Of a stretch of DNA of 64,000 nucleotides, positions 1 through 12,400 are shown in pieces; within the stretch, counting starts at the first letter, position 1; each line of letters opens with the position of its first letter. The stretch spans positions 17,627,976 to 17,691,975 of the forward strand of contig NC_088298.1 of the NCBI RefSeq assembly GCF_032854445.1, in the 5' to 3' direction. Both the position numbers and the translations under genes were made by a program. Below the pieces are notes generated by a model. It saw only the letters and a list, made by a program, of their open reading frames with translations, made no database searches and was not told the DNA's origin. The stretch comes from Liolophura sinensis. Taxonomy: Eukaryota; Mollusca; Polyplacophora; Chitonida; Chitonidae.

Positions 1-917
1 CAGCATGTTGTTTGAATTACTAATCAAAGAAAGTCGTTACTTGTGCACTTAATTATGCGAGCACATTTTTATTGCTCTGCTTTTAAATTAACAACAGCAA
101 TTAAAGCTGCATAACAGAAAATGGTGATTCATTTCATTTTTAACCTTGACGTGGCTTGTCAATGTTTGGGAATCAAATGACTAAAGTTGACTTTAATCTT
201 GGGCCAATTTTATCAGGGAACTGACTGTAGATTTAACATTTGTTACAGCTTCATGCAATTTGCGTTAAGCAAGCAGTTAGCCATTTCAATTAGCTGGCAG
301 TTTTATTTGTTAAGCAACATGCAGCCTGTGCATGTAGAAGGTTTTGGTACAGATACGACCTTGAAAAGTTCATTTGGCCGAATCGTGAGCTTTTCTAGAA
401 CTCACCCTGTAGGACGATTTAGCCAGGGGACATGCATTGTTTAAATTTTGCAGAGCTGGGCAAAGATTTGATCAGGAACTTTTGAATTGTGGGAGGGATT
501 TTGGGGAGTCGATAATAGAGCTGCGTTCCGGCAAACTGTTTTCTTTGCTCGTAAAGCTGAATGCCTTCCATAAATTGTAAACTTCTCGGTGGTCGAATAC
601 GCGAGCTGTCCTCAACTGCATGGCGTCAACAACAACAAAAAATTCAGCCGCTTATTTTCTGGCTGTGGCCCTGTGTCTGAAAAGCTGGAGAACTCTATCT
701 TGTGACTTCACTGAACTCTTCTCAGGATTTTTTGTCTTGTTCAAATGTGGATTTATTACACGAAGATTTGAATTCTGAATGGATTTGAAGATATTCTTCT
801 CTGTCAAATTTCATGTGGAGATTTGCACTTGAGATATTTGGATTCAGTTCAGGAAACCTATAGATTCCAGGATATGATTTATGTGTGTTTGTTTCCAAGA
901 TACATGTAGTTTTACTC
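1..917. other. 5' flank, no gene assigned
   Basis: No recognisable gene. Positions about 340-640 are richer in CpG than the surrounding AT-rich DNA. They include a short + strand frame at 620-778 (52 codons, ATG start, TGA stop) that begins MASTTTKNSAAY and has a hydrophobic stretch near its start. The frame is too short and unsupported to call a gene. The segment could be a leader exon of a neighbouring transcript. Confidence 0.4.
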
Positions 918-1047
918 CATCCATTGAATATTCCAAGGATATTCCACCCATTGAATATTCCAGGGATATTCCACCCATTGAATATTCCAGGGATATTCCA
1001 TCCATCGAATATTCCAGGAATATTCCACCCATTGAATATTCCAGGAA
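918..1047. repeat. 27-bp minisatellite, about 4.7 copies
   Basis: The core TTGAATATTCCAGGGATATT recurs with its first base at 924, 951, 978, 1005 and 1032, an exact 27-bp period. Because 27 is a multiple of three, a - strand frame stays open across it as a nine-residue repeat. That frame is a by-product of the repeat. Confidence 0.92.
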
Positions 1048-4000
1048 AGCTACATAGTATGTAAGGAGTTCATTTGAACTCAGGAGGACAATTGAGAGTT
1101 CGATCATTATCTGTTCGTGAAAGATTTCAAGAAGATAGATTAATTCATGCATGATGCTTTATTGGGCTTTGATTGAAAAGTTCACGAGCTTTGCACCATT
1201 ATAATATCATTAATTGATCATTATAATGTGATTAAATGATCATTAAGATGTGGCTTCATGTATTAAGCCTATAAAAAGCTAGCTTATGCATTTACATGTA
1301 TTGGTAGAGTTGACTAACCTGGGGTACTGTTAAGTAACGCAACAAGAATTTAATTTTGTGTTTTGTGGCCAAGTATACATCGAACAAATTCAAAAATGGA
1401 ATAAAAATAAAACTGAAATCTGATCTTTTTATTTTGTCCGACCTGTTGTTTTTTTTTTAACTTCAGGACCTTGTAAATATGTCCTTATCTGGAAAAATGG
1501 CTGTTAGTTTTTAATTTTCCACAAAATTGATGATTTTCACATTTAATTTTTTATTTTTATATCCTCCTTTGACATTGAATAGAAGATTAATTTTACCATG
1601 AAAACAATGATTTTAAGTGGTGAGGCCTAATTATGATCTGCAAATGTTGTAAATGAATCTTGAATATTTTTCACATTGTGGGAGAATTTGGTTTGTACAA
1701 ATTAAGGTATATGTGTACATATACATGTATATGAGTCTGTGGCTATATAGCCTGTTGGATGTGTGCAGTTTTTCTTAAAGTTTTGCACCATTGCTATATA
1801 AGTTAAATTTGTTTAAGCTGTGAATTATTGATTAGTACACATGTATATGAACATGTGTCTAGAAAGATTTGATTCTATCTTCCTTAGCTCAAAGTGCTCA
1901 AAGAAGTTCAGCCTCAAACTATTGATTATTATTATCGTCCATTTTTAAGATCTTGACTTTTGCACTGTCTACTGCAGAGGTAGCATTATTCTAAACACAC
2001 AGCCAATGCATAGGATGTGCGTCTACACTGAGACTGTCTGCCATATGTTTGGTTTTGTGTGTTTACAGCCCGACACTTTGGAAAATTTAAAACACTGAGT
2101 GTCGAATACTTTATTTGCCTTTTATTCAGAGGGTATTTCACCTGATGTTTGTGGAGTGCAAATTACCTGTGTTTTCCTTTGAGTTTCTCCTGCACTTTTT
2201 TTTTCTTGAAGCATAGCACTTTTTTTTTTGTCTCGCTCGTTTTCCAGTCAGGAAAGAAGCCAATATTTATCCTATATCTGCATCTAGGATTTAATCAATT
2301 TCTTCCACGTGCTTTCTATCTGTATTTTCATCAACTCATTTGTGGCGTACCTGGAAGTTGTGAATGTTATATTCATACCTGTCCGCTACGGTTGTAGATT
2401 TCCACAAAGATACACCTGTGATTTAGTTTACCTGGCTATCCATCTCTGTATTTTCCAATGAGTAGTTTCTGTTCATGTTTGCAGAACTGAATGTTGTGTG
2501 CATATTTTCCATGCCAACATCAAAGGGCTTTTTCACCTGGATCTCACTTTGTCGTTATCTGTACACTAACAGAAACAGGTGAAAAATTTCACGCCTGATG
2601 GACTGAGCATGCGGCCTGGAAAACAAGCCATCTGTAAATTTGTTTCCTGTTGATTGCTGTGAGAAAGAATTCTGCTTTTTCTTTGTTTTCTCTGGTGTTG
2701 ATAAAAGCAAAGAGAGTGCAGTGACAATAGACGTATAGACAATAATAGAGAGACAGAATTGGAATGTTTCTCTGGAAGCTACTGGTATAATTATGTCAAA
2801 GGGGAAAAGTTTGTAAAATTCATGTACAAAGGCAAGAATTTTAGTTCTTTTCTTTAAAAACTTATAATTTAATTGGGGGTGAATTTTGGCTTTTTCGATT
2901 CTGTCCCAATTCTATATTTATACTTGTCAGTATAAATTAAGTGGAAAGGTTGACAAAATGTTTTAAAATTTACCCATACCTCTTTTTTTGCATTCAAGCT
3001 ATAGAGTAAACTTTTTTTTTTTAAATTTTGTTTTATTCAATTATAAAAAAAAACATTCTGAACCAATTTGTTGTATAAATTTGTTTCTTGCCCATAAAAC
3101 CAACTGAACTCAATTCTACCATGTACTAGCATTTAATCTGCACTATTGTGGTTTACAGACATGCACCTTTCTCTGTTAGATACATAGTACTCTTAAGTAA
3201 TAGTATATTTTACTATAAGTGCAGTATTCTTACATGTAGGTGTGTGTTACAGGGTGAAGTAAACTGGTTTGCCTTTTAATAGCTCACGTGTGACATTTCT
3301 TCATTTACTCTCAAAGTTGGTTCTTGTTTCCTGTTTGCTCATACATGTACTTACATATCATTTATCCAGTATGACACTACATGTTTATTGTTGGGGCCAG
3401 TGGCTTTGGCTTGAAGCCTATAATGTTCACAGGCACATGACATCTGATACTTGTCAATGACTTTCTCAGTCACAACACGTGGGTGGGTGTGTACACAAGT
3501 TAGGGGTGTGTAATTACCTGGATTTTACCGCGATAACGAGTATATACCTAGGCACAGGTGCGTACCAGCAGTTGAGACTTTGATAAGAACGGAGATTTCG
3601 TGCAAATCTGAGTTGATCACACTTATGGTACATGTGTATAAAGCCTATCATAGTTTATAATCAGATCTGTATATCACTCCACATTTACATTGTAGTACAG
3701 GTAATTTAGGACAATATACTAGATACAACCACATCTTGGCTTTGATGTTAATTTGCCACTTTAAACATTTAATTTTGTTGTACAGTAGTCTAGAGTGGGA
3801 TTATGTGACCAAAGTTTTGTTGTGATGTCACTGTTTTAGCTAGGTCTAATAACTATACAGTGGAGTATTCACTTTAAATCCCCACAAAACTGCATTTTTA
3901 AAGGCAAACAAAAAGTTAAAATAACAATTTTTTTAAACATTTGATGACTTTTTTACGTATTTCTCCTAAAGTTTAGCATTTTCCAGGTAAAACATTTTGC

Positions 4001-6302
4001 CTAATTCTGATTGATCCACCCAACTGATAAGGCCACTTAAGAGTTATTTTTTCCAAAGTTTGTTTGATTTCTTATCAGGAAAAGTTAAGTGTTGGCATAA
4101 AAATAAACATCATTTAAGACCTTTATGTTTTTCTGAAAGCACATCTTCAAAGATCAGTCTTTTTTCCTCATAAGCTTGGTTTTTAACAGCTTTTCATGGT
4201 AAAAAAGGTAGCTCAGTGACATATTAAAGTTCTGTACTTTATATGATATGTGAAATTTCTTTTAAAATTTATGAAATTTGGAGGGAATATTGTGAAAAAT
4301 ATTTACATATACTTGATTATTTGATGCCAAACTCGGTTTGTTGGTGTGAAAAATTGAAATAGCCCATTGAATTTCTTTTCCAAACTTATGTACAACAACT
4401 TATATTCTTGCATGTATTAGTTAGGCTATAGTCACAATTGGTATATATATATATGTTTTTTTTTCAGTTTGAATAGTCCTGTTTATTTACATTGTAACAA
4501 GATTCTTCTGTAACCAAGGTTCAACAAACCAACATATCAATATTGACATGTTGAGTAAGCTGTGCTAATGTGGGTCAGGTTCTGGAGAAAGTCACCCTAC
4601 AGAATTACGTCTGTGTGTTTACTGACATCGATGTGTGGGAGCTAGGTGCTCCTCGGGGTGTTGCAGAGAGCCATGGGACGGATCTGACATGAATGGGGAG
4701 TTAAGGAAGTCATGCGAGCCTGAAGTATGACGCCACACCTAGACAGCCATTCTTAATGATCAGTTGGCAACTTTTCGAGCATAATACTCTTTTTAGCTGT
4801 GAGGAAATAGACTGAACGACTCTGGCTTTTTTAAGGGTTTGAATTTACCACAAAGGGATGTTTTAACTGAGACATATTTCAGCTTGAAGGAAGTATAGTG
4901 TTAGTACGAATCATACTGATCTGCTAGCCATAGTACGTACATGTACATATTGCTGCATTCTTACCCTAGAGGTGCTGTCATCATTAAAGTATTGCAGAAG
5001 AAATTTTCCATGTGGATTACGTCAACTTGTTCATACTTCTACCTTCAGGAATGGAAAGTGTACGATGAAAAGTTGATTACCTTTCTGGAGAAATTGTTTA
5101 CCCCTGTTACGCTGTTTTTGCATGGGGACTATAGACTCCTGCATATATACTTTTCATTATGGAGCTAAATTACCTGTGGAGCACCATGTGCTTGGGTTAA
5201 ATGACTGTAGCTACAGGCCCTACAGATATGGAAAGTCTGCAGAGATAAAAACTGGATTACCCTTTAGTGGATGAATTTTGACCACTATTACAGGTGTACA
5301 AGCGTGTTTTATTTGGCTGATTTGGATGCGAATATACGGATAAGGCTTGATGTGCTTGGACTGTAAGATCCCCGGAAGAAACATAAGCAGTAAAATTGCC
5401 AGTTATATGGACATGCTGGACTGAATCCCAAGAAGAAAATGAGCAGAAAACTGCATTGACAGTTAGACGGATATGGCATGAAGTTATTGGACTAAAATCT
5501 CAGGAGGAAAATGACAGTTTGATGGACATTGCTTAATGCGGTTGGACGTGAAGATCCCAGAATTCAGCCTGAAAAGTGGTTTAGTGAGACAGGAGTAATC
5601 CCAAGATATAGTTTGTTTGTGGTTTTGGATTAGAAGTCATGAGTCAGAAGTTGCATTTCATAGAGTTTACATGCGACGTCCCTCTACACAAGTTTACCCA
5701 TGAAAGCAGTGTGACAAAAAACTAACTGTTCATTTCAATGGAAAAAGCTGCATATATACTTGTAACAAACAGAAGACTAGACGGTGTGAATAGTGCACAC
5801 TTGATGCTATTTTGGGGGATTAAAAAAAGAGTACAGTTACAAAAAATAACTCATGGATGACTTTTTTGACTGTCAGAAAAACCACAAACTGTTTATTGTG
5901 TAGACTGAAACTCAAGATGCATGCAAGACAGTTGATTGTTCACGCAGGAAAATTAAGGCTTTGTGAAACTTTATCAGAGAGCATAGAACTTGTACCTTTA
6001 TACTTTACTTATGTGAACATGAAGTGCAGTATTTTACAGTGTGCTTGTGTTTTGAGTGCATACGTTTAATTTTTGGCAGTGAAGAACAGCTTGCTTAATG
6101 ATCTGGAAATGAATATTTTATCTGAAATGTGAAGGACTGAATTCCCGCTCAGTCCAGCACTTGATTTGACAAAAGTGTGCAGAATCGATGTCACAGCACT
6201 GTCAGGACAAGTTAATTCAGTATTAATTTAATGTTCTTGTGACACAAAACAGCAACAACTTGTGGAGATATATCTTCCCCAGTGGTTGGATGATTCTACA
6301 AA
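1048..6302. other. AT-rich upstream region of the RA-PDZ gene
   Basis: No coding exon seen. The stretch contains homopolymer T/A runs, several TACATGTA palindromes, and at about 5330-5600 a set of weakly similar direct repeats (about 75 bp, with TTGGACT and ATCCCAGGAGGAAAATGA-like cores). Part of 4600-6302 is probably promoter and 5' UTR for the gene whose first ATG is at 6303. No TATA box or start site can be fixed by eye. Confidence 0.4.
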
Positions 6303-6461
6303 ATGCCGATGCTAAGCAACTCTGTACCCCACTCCCCGAGGACATCGTCTAATGGTCATGTGACTTATGGTGTGTTTTGTCTTGTTGGCTGTGATAGGTT
6401 CGGTGTCCAGCCCAGGAACGGCATTGTGGTGAAAGTGTACGATGGAAGGGTGTGGCCTGTG
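6303..6461 (+). CDS. RA-PDZ gene, coding exon 1
   Basis: This exon has 53 codons and ends in phase 0 at the donor CCTGTG|GTAAGT. It supplies the first beta strand of the RA-like domain (VVKVYDGRVWPV). A full SINE begins only 75 bases downstream. Confidence 0.82.
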
Positions 6462-9400
6462 GTAAGTAATGCTTTTATGCATGCATAAATTTACACTATA
6501 ATTAGAGCTAAGTAATTTAAATTTCAGAGCACTTCAGGGGGCCTCTGTGGCTCAGTTGGTCAGCGCGCTAGCACAGAATAATGACCCAGGAGTCTCTCAC
6601 CAAGGTGGTCGCTGTGAGTTCAAGTCCAGCTCATGCTGGCTTTCTCTCCAGCTGTATGTGGGAAGGTCAGTCAGCAACCTGCGGATGGTCATGGTTTTCC
6701 CCAGGGGTCTGCTCTGTTTCCTCCTGCCATAATGCTGGCCACTGTCGTATAAGTGAAGTATTCTTGGGTGGGGCGTAAAACACCAGTCAAATAAATCAGA
6801 GCACTTCATGAAGGGATGGTTAAGACAGCTGTCTTCGAATCGCATTCAAGCCCACACAGTCTTAAACAGATGATTTGTAGATCAGTTCTCTCAAGCAGTC
6901 ATGTAGACATTTGCAGTGTAACATTTATTCAAGACCTTATCTTCCACCAACATATCCGACGTACTGTGCTCATCTCTTCAGCATCTTGCCCAGTTAACTG
7001 GCTCCGAAGTCTCAGTTGGTAGAGCATCCGCTTCAGGAGCGGTAGATCCAAAGTCATCCTCAGGGTAGAGTCTCACCTAAGTTGTAGCTTCCTCCCTTGG
7101 CATTCAGCATTAAGGGGATAGCGCAACGAATGGTTGACCTGTATCAGTGTAATGGATTGGGCGGCACAGCTTACTTGCCTTCTGTAGGTTGCCTCAGTGA
7201 AGCAGCACTACATGTGTAGGTGAAAAAAAATTTGTCCTGCAACAAGGAGTCACATTACACGTACATGCACTCTAAGGACACCTCCGTCATCATATGACTG
7301 AAAAATTATTACGTTAAACCCTAAGCACACACTCACTCATTCACTCACTCGTGCCCAGTTAAGAGTCGGTGGTTTACTAAAGGCGAACTCTGGTTTCCTG
7401 AACTCAGAAATCTGACTGCCAGCGAACATGAGGGGGAAAAAAGTTGTCACTTGTCAACTCAGTGTCAGCATGCTGTGACTGAGTGGGGTGTCATGTCTGG
7501 TGTCTTCGACATGATGTCCCATTGAGGAAGCATATAATTATTGGTGTTCATGGAGCCATCTGGGCCTGGTTGTTCAACACTGTTTCAAGACTTAATATCA
7601 GATTTAATTTTAACCCCAAGTCTTCAGTTTTGTACTTAGGCCGAAAATAATTGTGTAACAGTATATTAAATATGAACTGTATCTGCTGCTTTTCTACTCT
7701 GACTCTTGACAACTATATTGGCTGCATAGTTGGGCTAAAATCTTAAATTATAAAATAGGACTTAATACCAGTATTGGGTAATACAAAGATATGGACATAA
7801 ATTTATTGTGAAGTGATTTATATGGGTTTGAAAGGGGGGTCAAACAGTTTAATATAATCACAAGTTTGTGTGGTAAAAAATATTGATTTTATGACATTCA
7901 TTATCATGTATGTATTAACAAGGCTGATATTTTGTGATGGTCATTATCTGAGCTATTCTAAAATAAAAGCAAATATTTGACTCAGTTTGCGCTGATCAAT
8001 TCAAAATAAAATTCAAAATGAATTCAATGAATTCAAAAGATCAGTGCAGAGAATGTAAATTCTTTTGGCAGAATACAGTGTTTCAAGGTCATGCATTGCA
8101 AGGAGCTGTATACTTTGTAATATTTGTACAAACTCTTTAAAAAATTTCCAAATTTTTGTCTAAATTATTGTGAGGATTTCTCTAAAAAAATTTTTGAAGA
8201 TTGGATTAGATTATGGCATTGTTTTCAGTGACAATTTTTGGATGTTATAATGTCTAGTTTTCTTGCTAGTCTTATATGGGATGGGAGAAAATCTGTTTTA
8301 CAAGAAAAGCTAATGCAGAGGATTTGCAAATAAGGCCAAATTGCTTAAACAGAAGCAAGATTCAACAAAATTAGATTAAGGATCTAAAGCCAAGCTGATC
8401 TGTCAGGGAAATTCTGGACAAAATTGAAATTCTTGCAGGAGTGGCGCTGTCATTGGCTTTGTAATATGTTGCCGTGAAAGATGTAAAACCAATTGATCGT
8501 GGGTTTATTTGCATGGAGTTTACGGTGTAGCTTTGCTCTTGCAAATATTTTCTTCATATTATGATGGGGTCATAGGACAGTTAATTTGCCTGTCATCGAG
8601 GACATTTTTGAACCCATTTTTGATCAGAAGTTTATGATCCCAAATGACAAAATTTTCAAAACTTTTATGCTATTTCCAATTCATGAACACCACAAATTAG
8701 CCAGTGAAAGGATAAACTATCGGGTTGTTGAGTATAAAAACTTTGTGACATCTAAATAGACGTGGACATTCCACACACCTATAGTTTATGTTTCCTGAAT
8801 GACTCATGGGCTATGTGTGGTCTTTTTATCAGTTCTAGACCTGTCAGTATAATTTGTGTTTGAGGGCAGATATACAATAAATTTACAGTAAAGTTCCATT
8901 GTTACATGTACTATCTCACTATTGCTGTTTTAAAGTTCCAAGATAATATTTCTTCATTGGTGTTTGATCAAGTGTCAAGGAAATCTAATTACCCAATTTA
9001 CTGTACCTAATTAGGAAGATAACCCATGCAATAAACCAGGATGTCTAATTGTTGCGACATGATGCACGCTAAGATAATTATATAAGCCCTCACTCAAATT
9101 CTAGTGTTTGGTTAAGACAGTTTTTAATAGGTGCATCTATTACTTTAAGGTGGGTAGAGAGTCGATAAGGTGGGTGGGTGCAGGCATTCTAGTCACTTAC
9201 CCCTGCAGTGCCCTATGTGTTGAGACTTCAGATTATAATAGGTAGGTAAGAGAGTCCTTGTGTTAAAACCTGTACTGATTTGTCTTTCTCAGACGGTGTT
9301 CGGAGATGTTTACATCACCACAGAGTTCACAGCCCAGCTGGTCATCCACCATCTCCTGTCCAGTTCCTTACCCAAGAAGCAACTGGTCAAGTACACACTG

Positions 9401-12400
9401 GCTGTGGGGACCAGTCAAGGCAAAAGTAAGTACACTTTCGGTTTATGATGAACTGAAACAACAACCCCTTTCAATTTCTTGGTTTTTTTTTTTTTTACTT
9501 TTTTGCATATGAAATTTTACGAGCAACCTTCAGTGCCATGCTATGCACAGTTGTGTTCCCCTGGTGTTCAGTATTGTAACCACTATGTTTCATTTCCCTT
9601 CCACTATGTTTCGTTTCCCTACCCCTATGTGTCATTTCCCTACCGCTATGTTTCGTTTCCCTACCACTATGTTTCATTTCCCTACCACTATGTTTCATTT
9701 CCCTTCCACTATGTTTCGTTTCCCTACCACTATGTTTCGTTTTTCTACCACTATGTTTCATTTCCCTTCCACTATGTTTCGTTTCCCTACCACTATGTTT
9801 CATTTCCCTTCCACTATGTTTCATTTCCCTACCACTATGTTTCGTTTCCCTTCCATTATGTTTCGTTTCCCTACCACTATGTTTCGTTTCCCTTCCACTA
9901 TGTTTCATTTCCCTACCACTATGTTTCATTTCCCTTCCATTATGTTTCATTTCCCTGCCACTATGTTTCGTTTCCCTACCACCATGTTTTGTTTCCCTAC
10001 CACTATGTTTCGTTTCCCTACCACTATGTTTCGTTTTTCTACCACTATGTTTCATTTCCCTACCACTATGTTTCGTTTTTCTACCACTATGTTTCATTTC
10101 CCTTCCACTATGTTTTGTTTCCCTACCACTATGTTTCATTTCCCTTCCATTATGTTTCGTTTCCCTACCACTATGTTTCATTTCCCTACCACCATGTTTC
10201 GTTTCCCTACCACTATGTTTCATTTCCCTTCCACTATGTTTCGTTTCCCTTCCACTATATTTCATTTCCCTACCACCATGTTTCGTTTCCCTACCACCAT
10301 GTTTCGTTTCCCTTCCACTGTTTCGTTTCCCTTCCAAGATGTTTCATTTCCCTACCACCATGTTTCATTTCCCTACCACTATGTTTCGTTTCCCTTCCAC
10401 TATGTTTCGTTTCCCTACACCTACTTTAATCAGTAGTTTTAGAGATGTGGGAACTTAATTCCTATAAAAGTGGACCTTTTCAAATGTAACCATGTGTATG
10501 TGATGTCAAGGAATGACAGGTAATTGCATTTTACAGGTGAGCAAAATCATTCTACATTGAAAGAAATTTGCTAGGTATTTGCAACTTTTTGAGCATCTGT
10601 ATCAACACAGTAATGTACATGTAGATGCATACTGGGGTAAAGACCAAGTGTTTTAACAAAAACAGTCTGCCAAGTTTTGCCCAACCCTAATCCGTCAGCC
10701 TTTTTGCATGTGAAAGAACAACTTTCAGTGCAGTTTTTGCACATTTGTAATTTGATTTTGGAGACAGACATTTAATTGGCCAGGGCTTAATTCATAAAAG
10801 AAGAATGCCTTCAGAATATATATAAACACTTTGCAAATATGCAAAAAGGTTGACGAATTACAGTAATAGATTTTGTTCATGTAGAAATATGTACGCCTTT
10901 GGTATTTGGCGTGTGGATGGAGGTGGTAATTTTTGCTGGGGTGGGGGGTGGGGGGTAGGGGTATATCGGTGATTTTAGATTGATCAGATATATCTAAATA
11001 TATGGAGGCTGCAATTGTATGTGAAAAAAACTTCTGTGCATGTACTTACCAGTGATTTGTGAGTGGCAGTTTTTTTAAGTGGTAAAACAAGAGCCCCAGT
11101 GTTTATAGTCAGCCTTATCAAACATCACACAAATATCCGGGTTTGTATGGGAACCACTTGTTGATGGCGTTTCTCAGACACTTGACTCCCTTCAGCAAAT
11201 TGATATCAAAACCACGTGCTAAATAGTCTGTGAAGTAGCAAATGTCTTAATGGCATAATAATTCCAAACTCTGCATTGAAAATGGCCGGTAAATTTAACC
11301 ACACTTCCTGTTAAGCTTTGTAGAGATTAAGGTTGCACATGGCTCCAATGGGTGAAGACAAAATTAAGTTAAAAGTCTTTTGATGGTCATAACATCATTT
11401 GTATAACCTGATTAGAAGAAACTCTAAGTTTCTTGGGGTCAAACGATTCCATATGGCTTATAAGTTCTCTTGAGTGGTAAAACTTCTCTAATTGAATAAT
11501 CTGTGACTTTGGTGGGAGAGTAACAGCTACATGTAGGTAAAATTGAATTATGCACAGTAGTTGCACTTAAGACAGGGATTGGGTTTGGCGTTAGCCTTTG
11601 AGGCACATGCAGATGTGTTACAAATCTTTCGGATATAAACAAGCACAGTGTGCAAACATGTGTACATCAAAGAAGTCTTAATTTTGTGTGATAATGATAT
11701 TTCCAGTCAAAAGAAGCTTAGTTATTGGTGGTATATGTGTATGTATGTGTAGTAGTCTAGATTCGGGGTAATGCACAAATCAAATTTAAAAAAATATACT
11801 GCTCCAGTGTTGACAAAAAGAGAGGAAAAAAAGTGAACATGACCCTTACTTTAATGTTTCTTCAGAGAATGTGTCTTGCCTTGTTAGCTTTATGCCAGCC
11901 TCCTGTGAATGGTGTTTTGAAAAGAAATGTATATTTAAAATCCCCTGTAAACCCTAGCTTTCCCACTTCCCCGCCACTTCCAATTCTCACCCCAGATTGC
12001 AGCAGCTTTTGTAAACAACACATCCCCTTGGCAGCCAGTTAATTTGTCAACACCAGCCTTTTTCAGATTTAGCAGTCTTTATGTGGAGAAATTGGATACT
12101 GTTTAATGGTGTGTCCACCAGGATTTGTCATGGAATGGTTTATTTTGGGGGTTTGTTTACAGCATAGAGTGTAAATGGGGCGAGTTTGTTTTAAAGTACA
12201 TGTACTTTACTCTGGCATCATTTCTAGAACTGCAGTGATTTAAGAACATTACAAAATTCAACAGTTGATACACATCCTGTGCCTTTGAAACAGAGATCTA
12301 AAGAATTTATGAACTTACAGTTCCTCTCATTTGAAAAATGTATGGTTTTTTGTCTTGCGTGTCTTTATCTAAACAGTTTGATTGAAGTATAAAAATACAA

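Noticed and set aside
6538-6610. tRNA gene at the head of the SINE
   Set aside because: The A and B boxes belong to a SINE flanked by a target-site duplication; no complete cloverleaf was evident.
9479-10436. Open frames of 280-316 codons on both strands
   Set aside because: They are translations of the 21-bp minisatellite inside intron 2, with no unique sequence.
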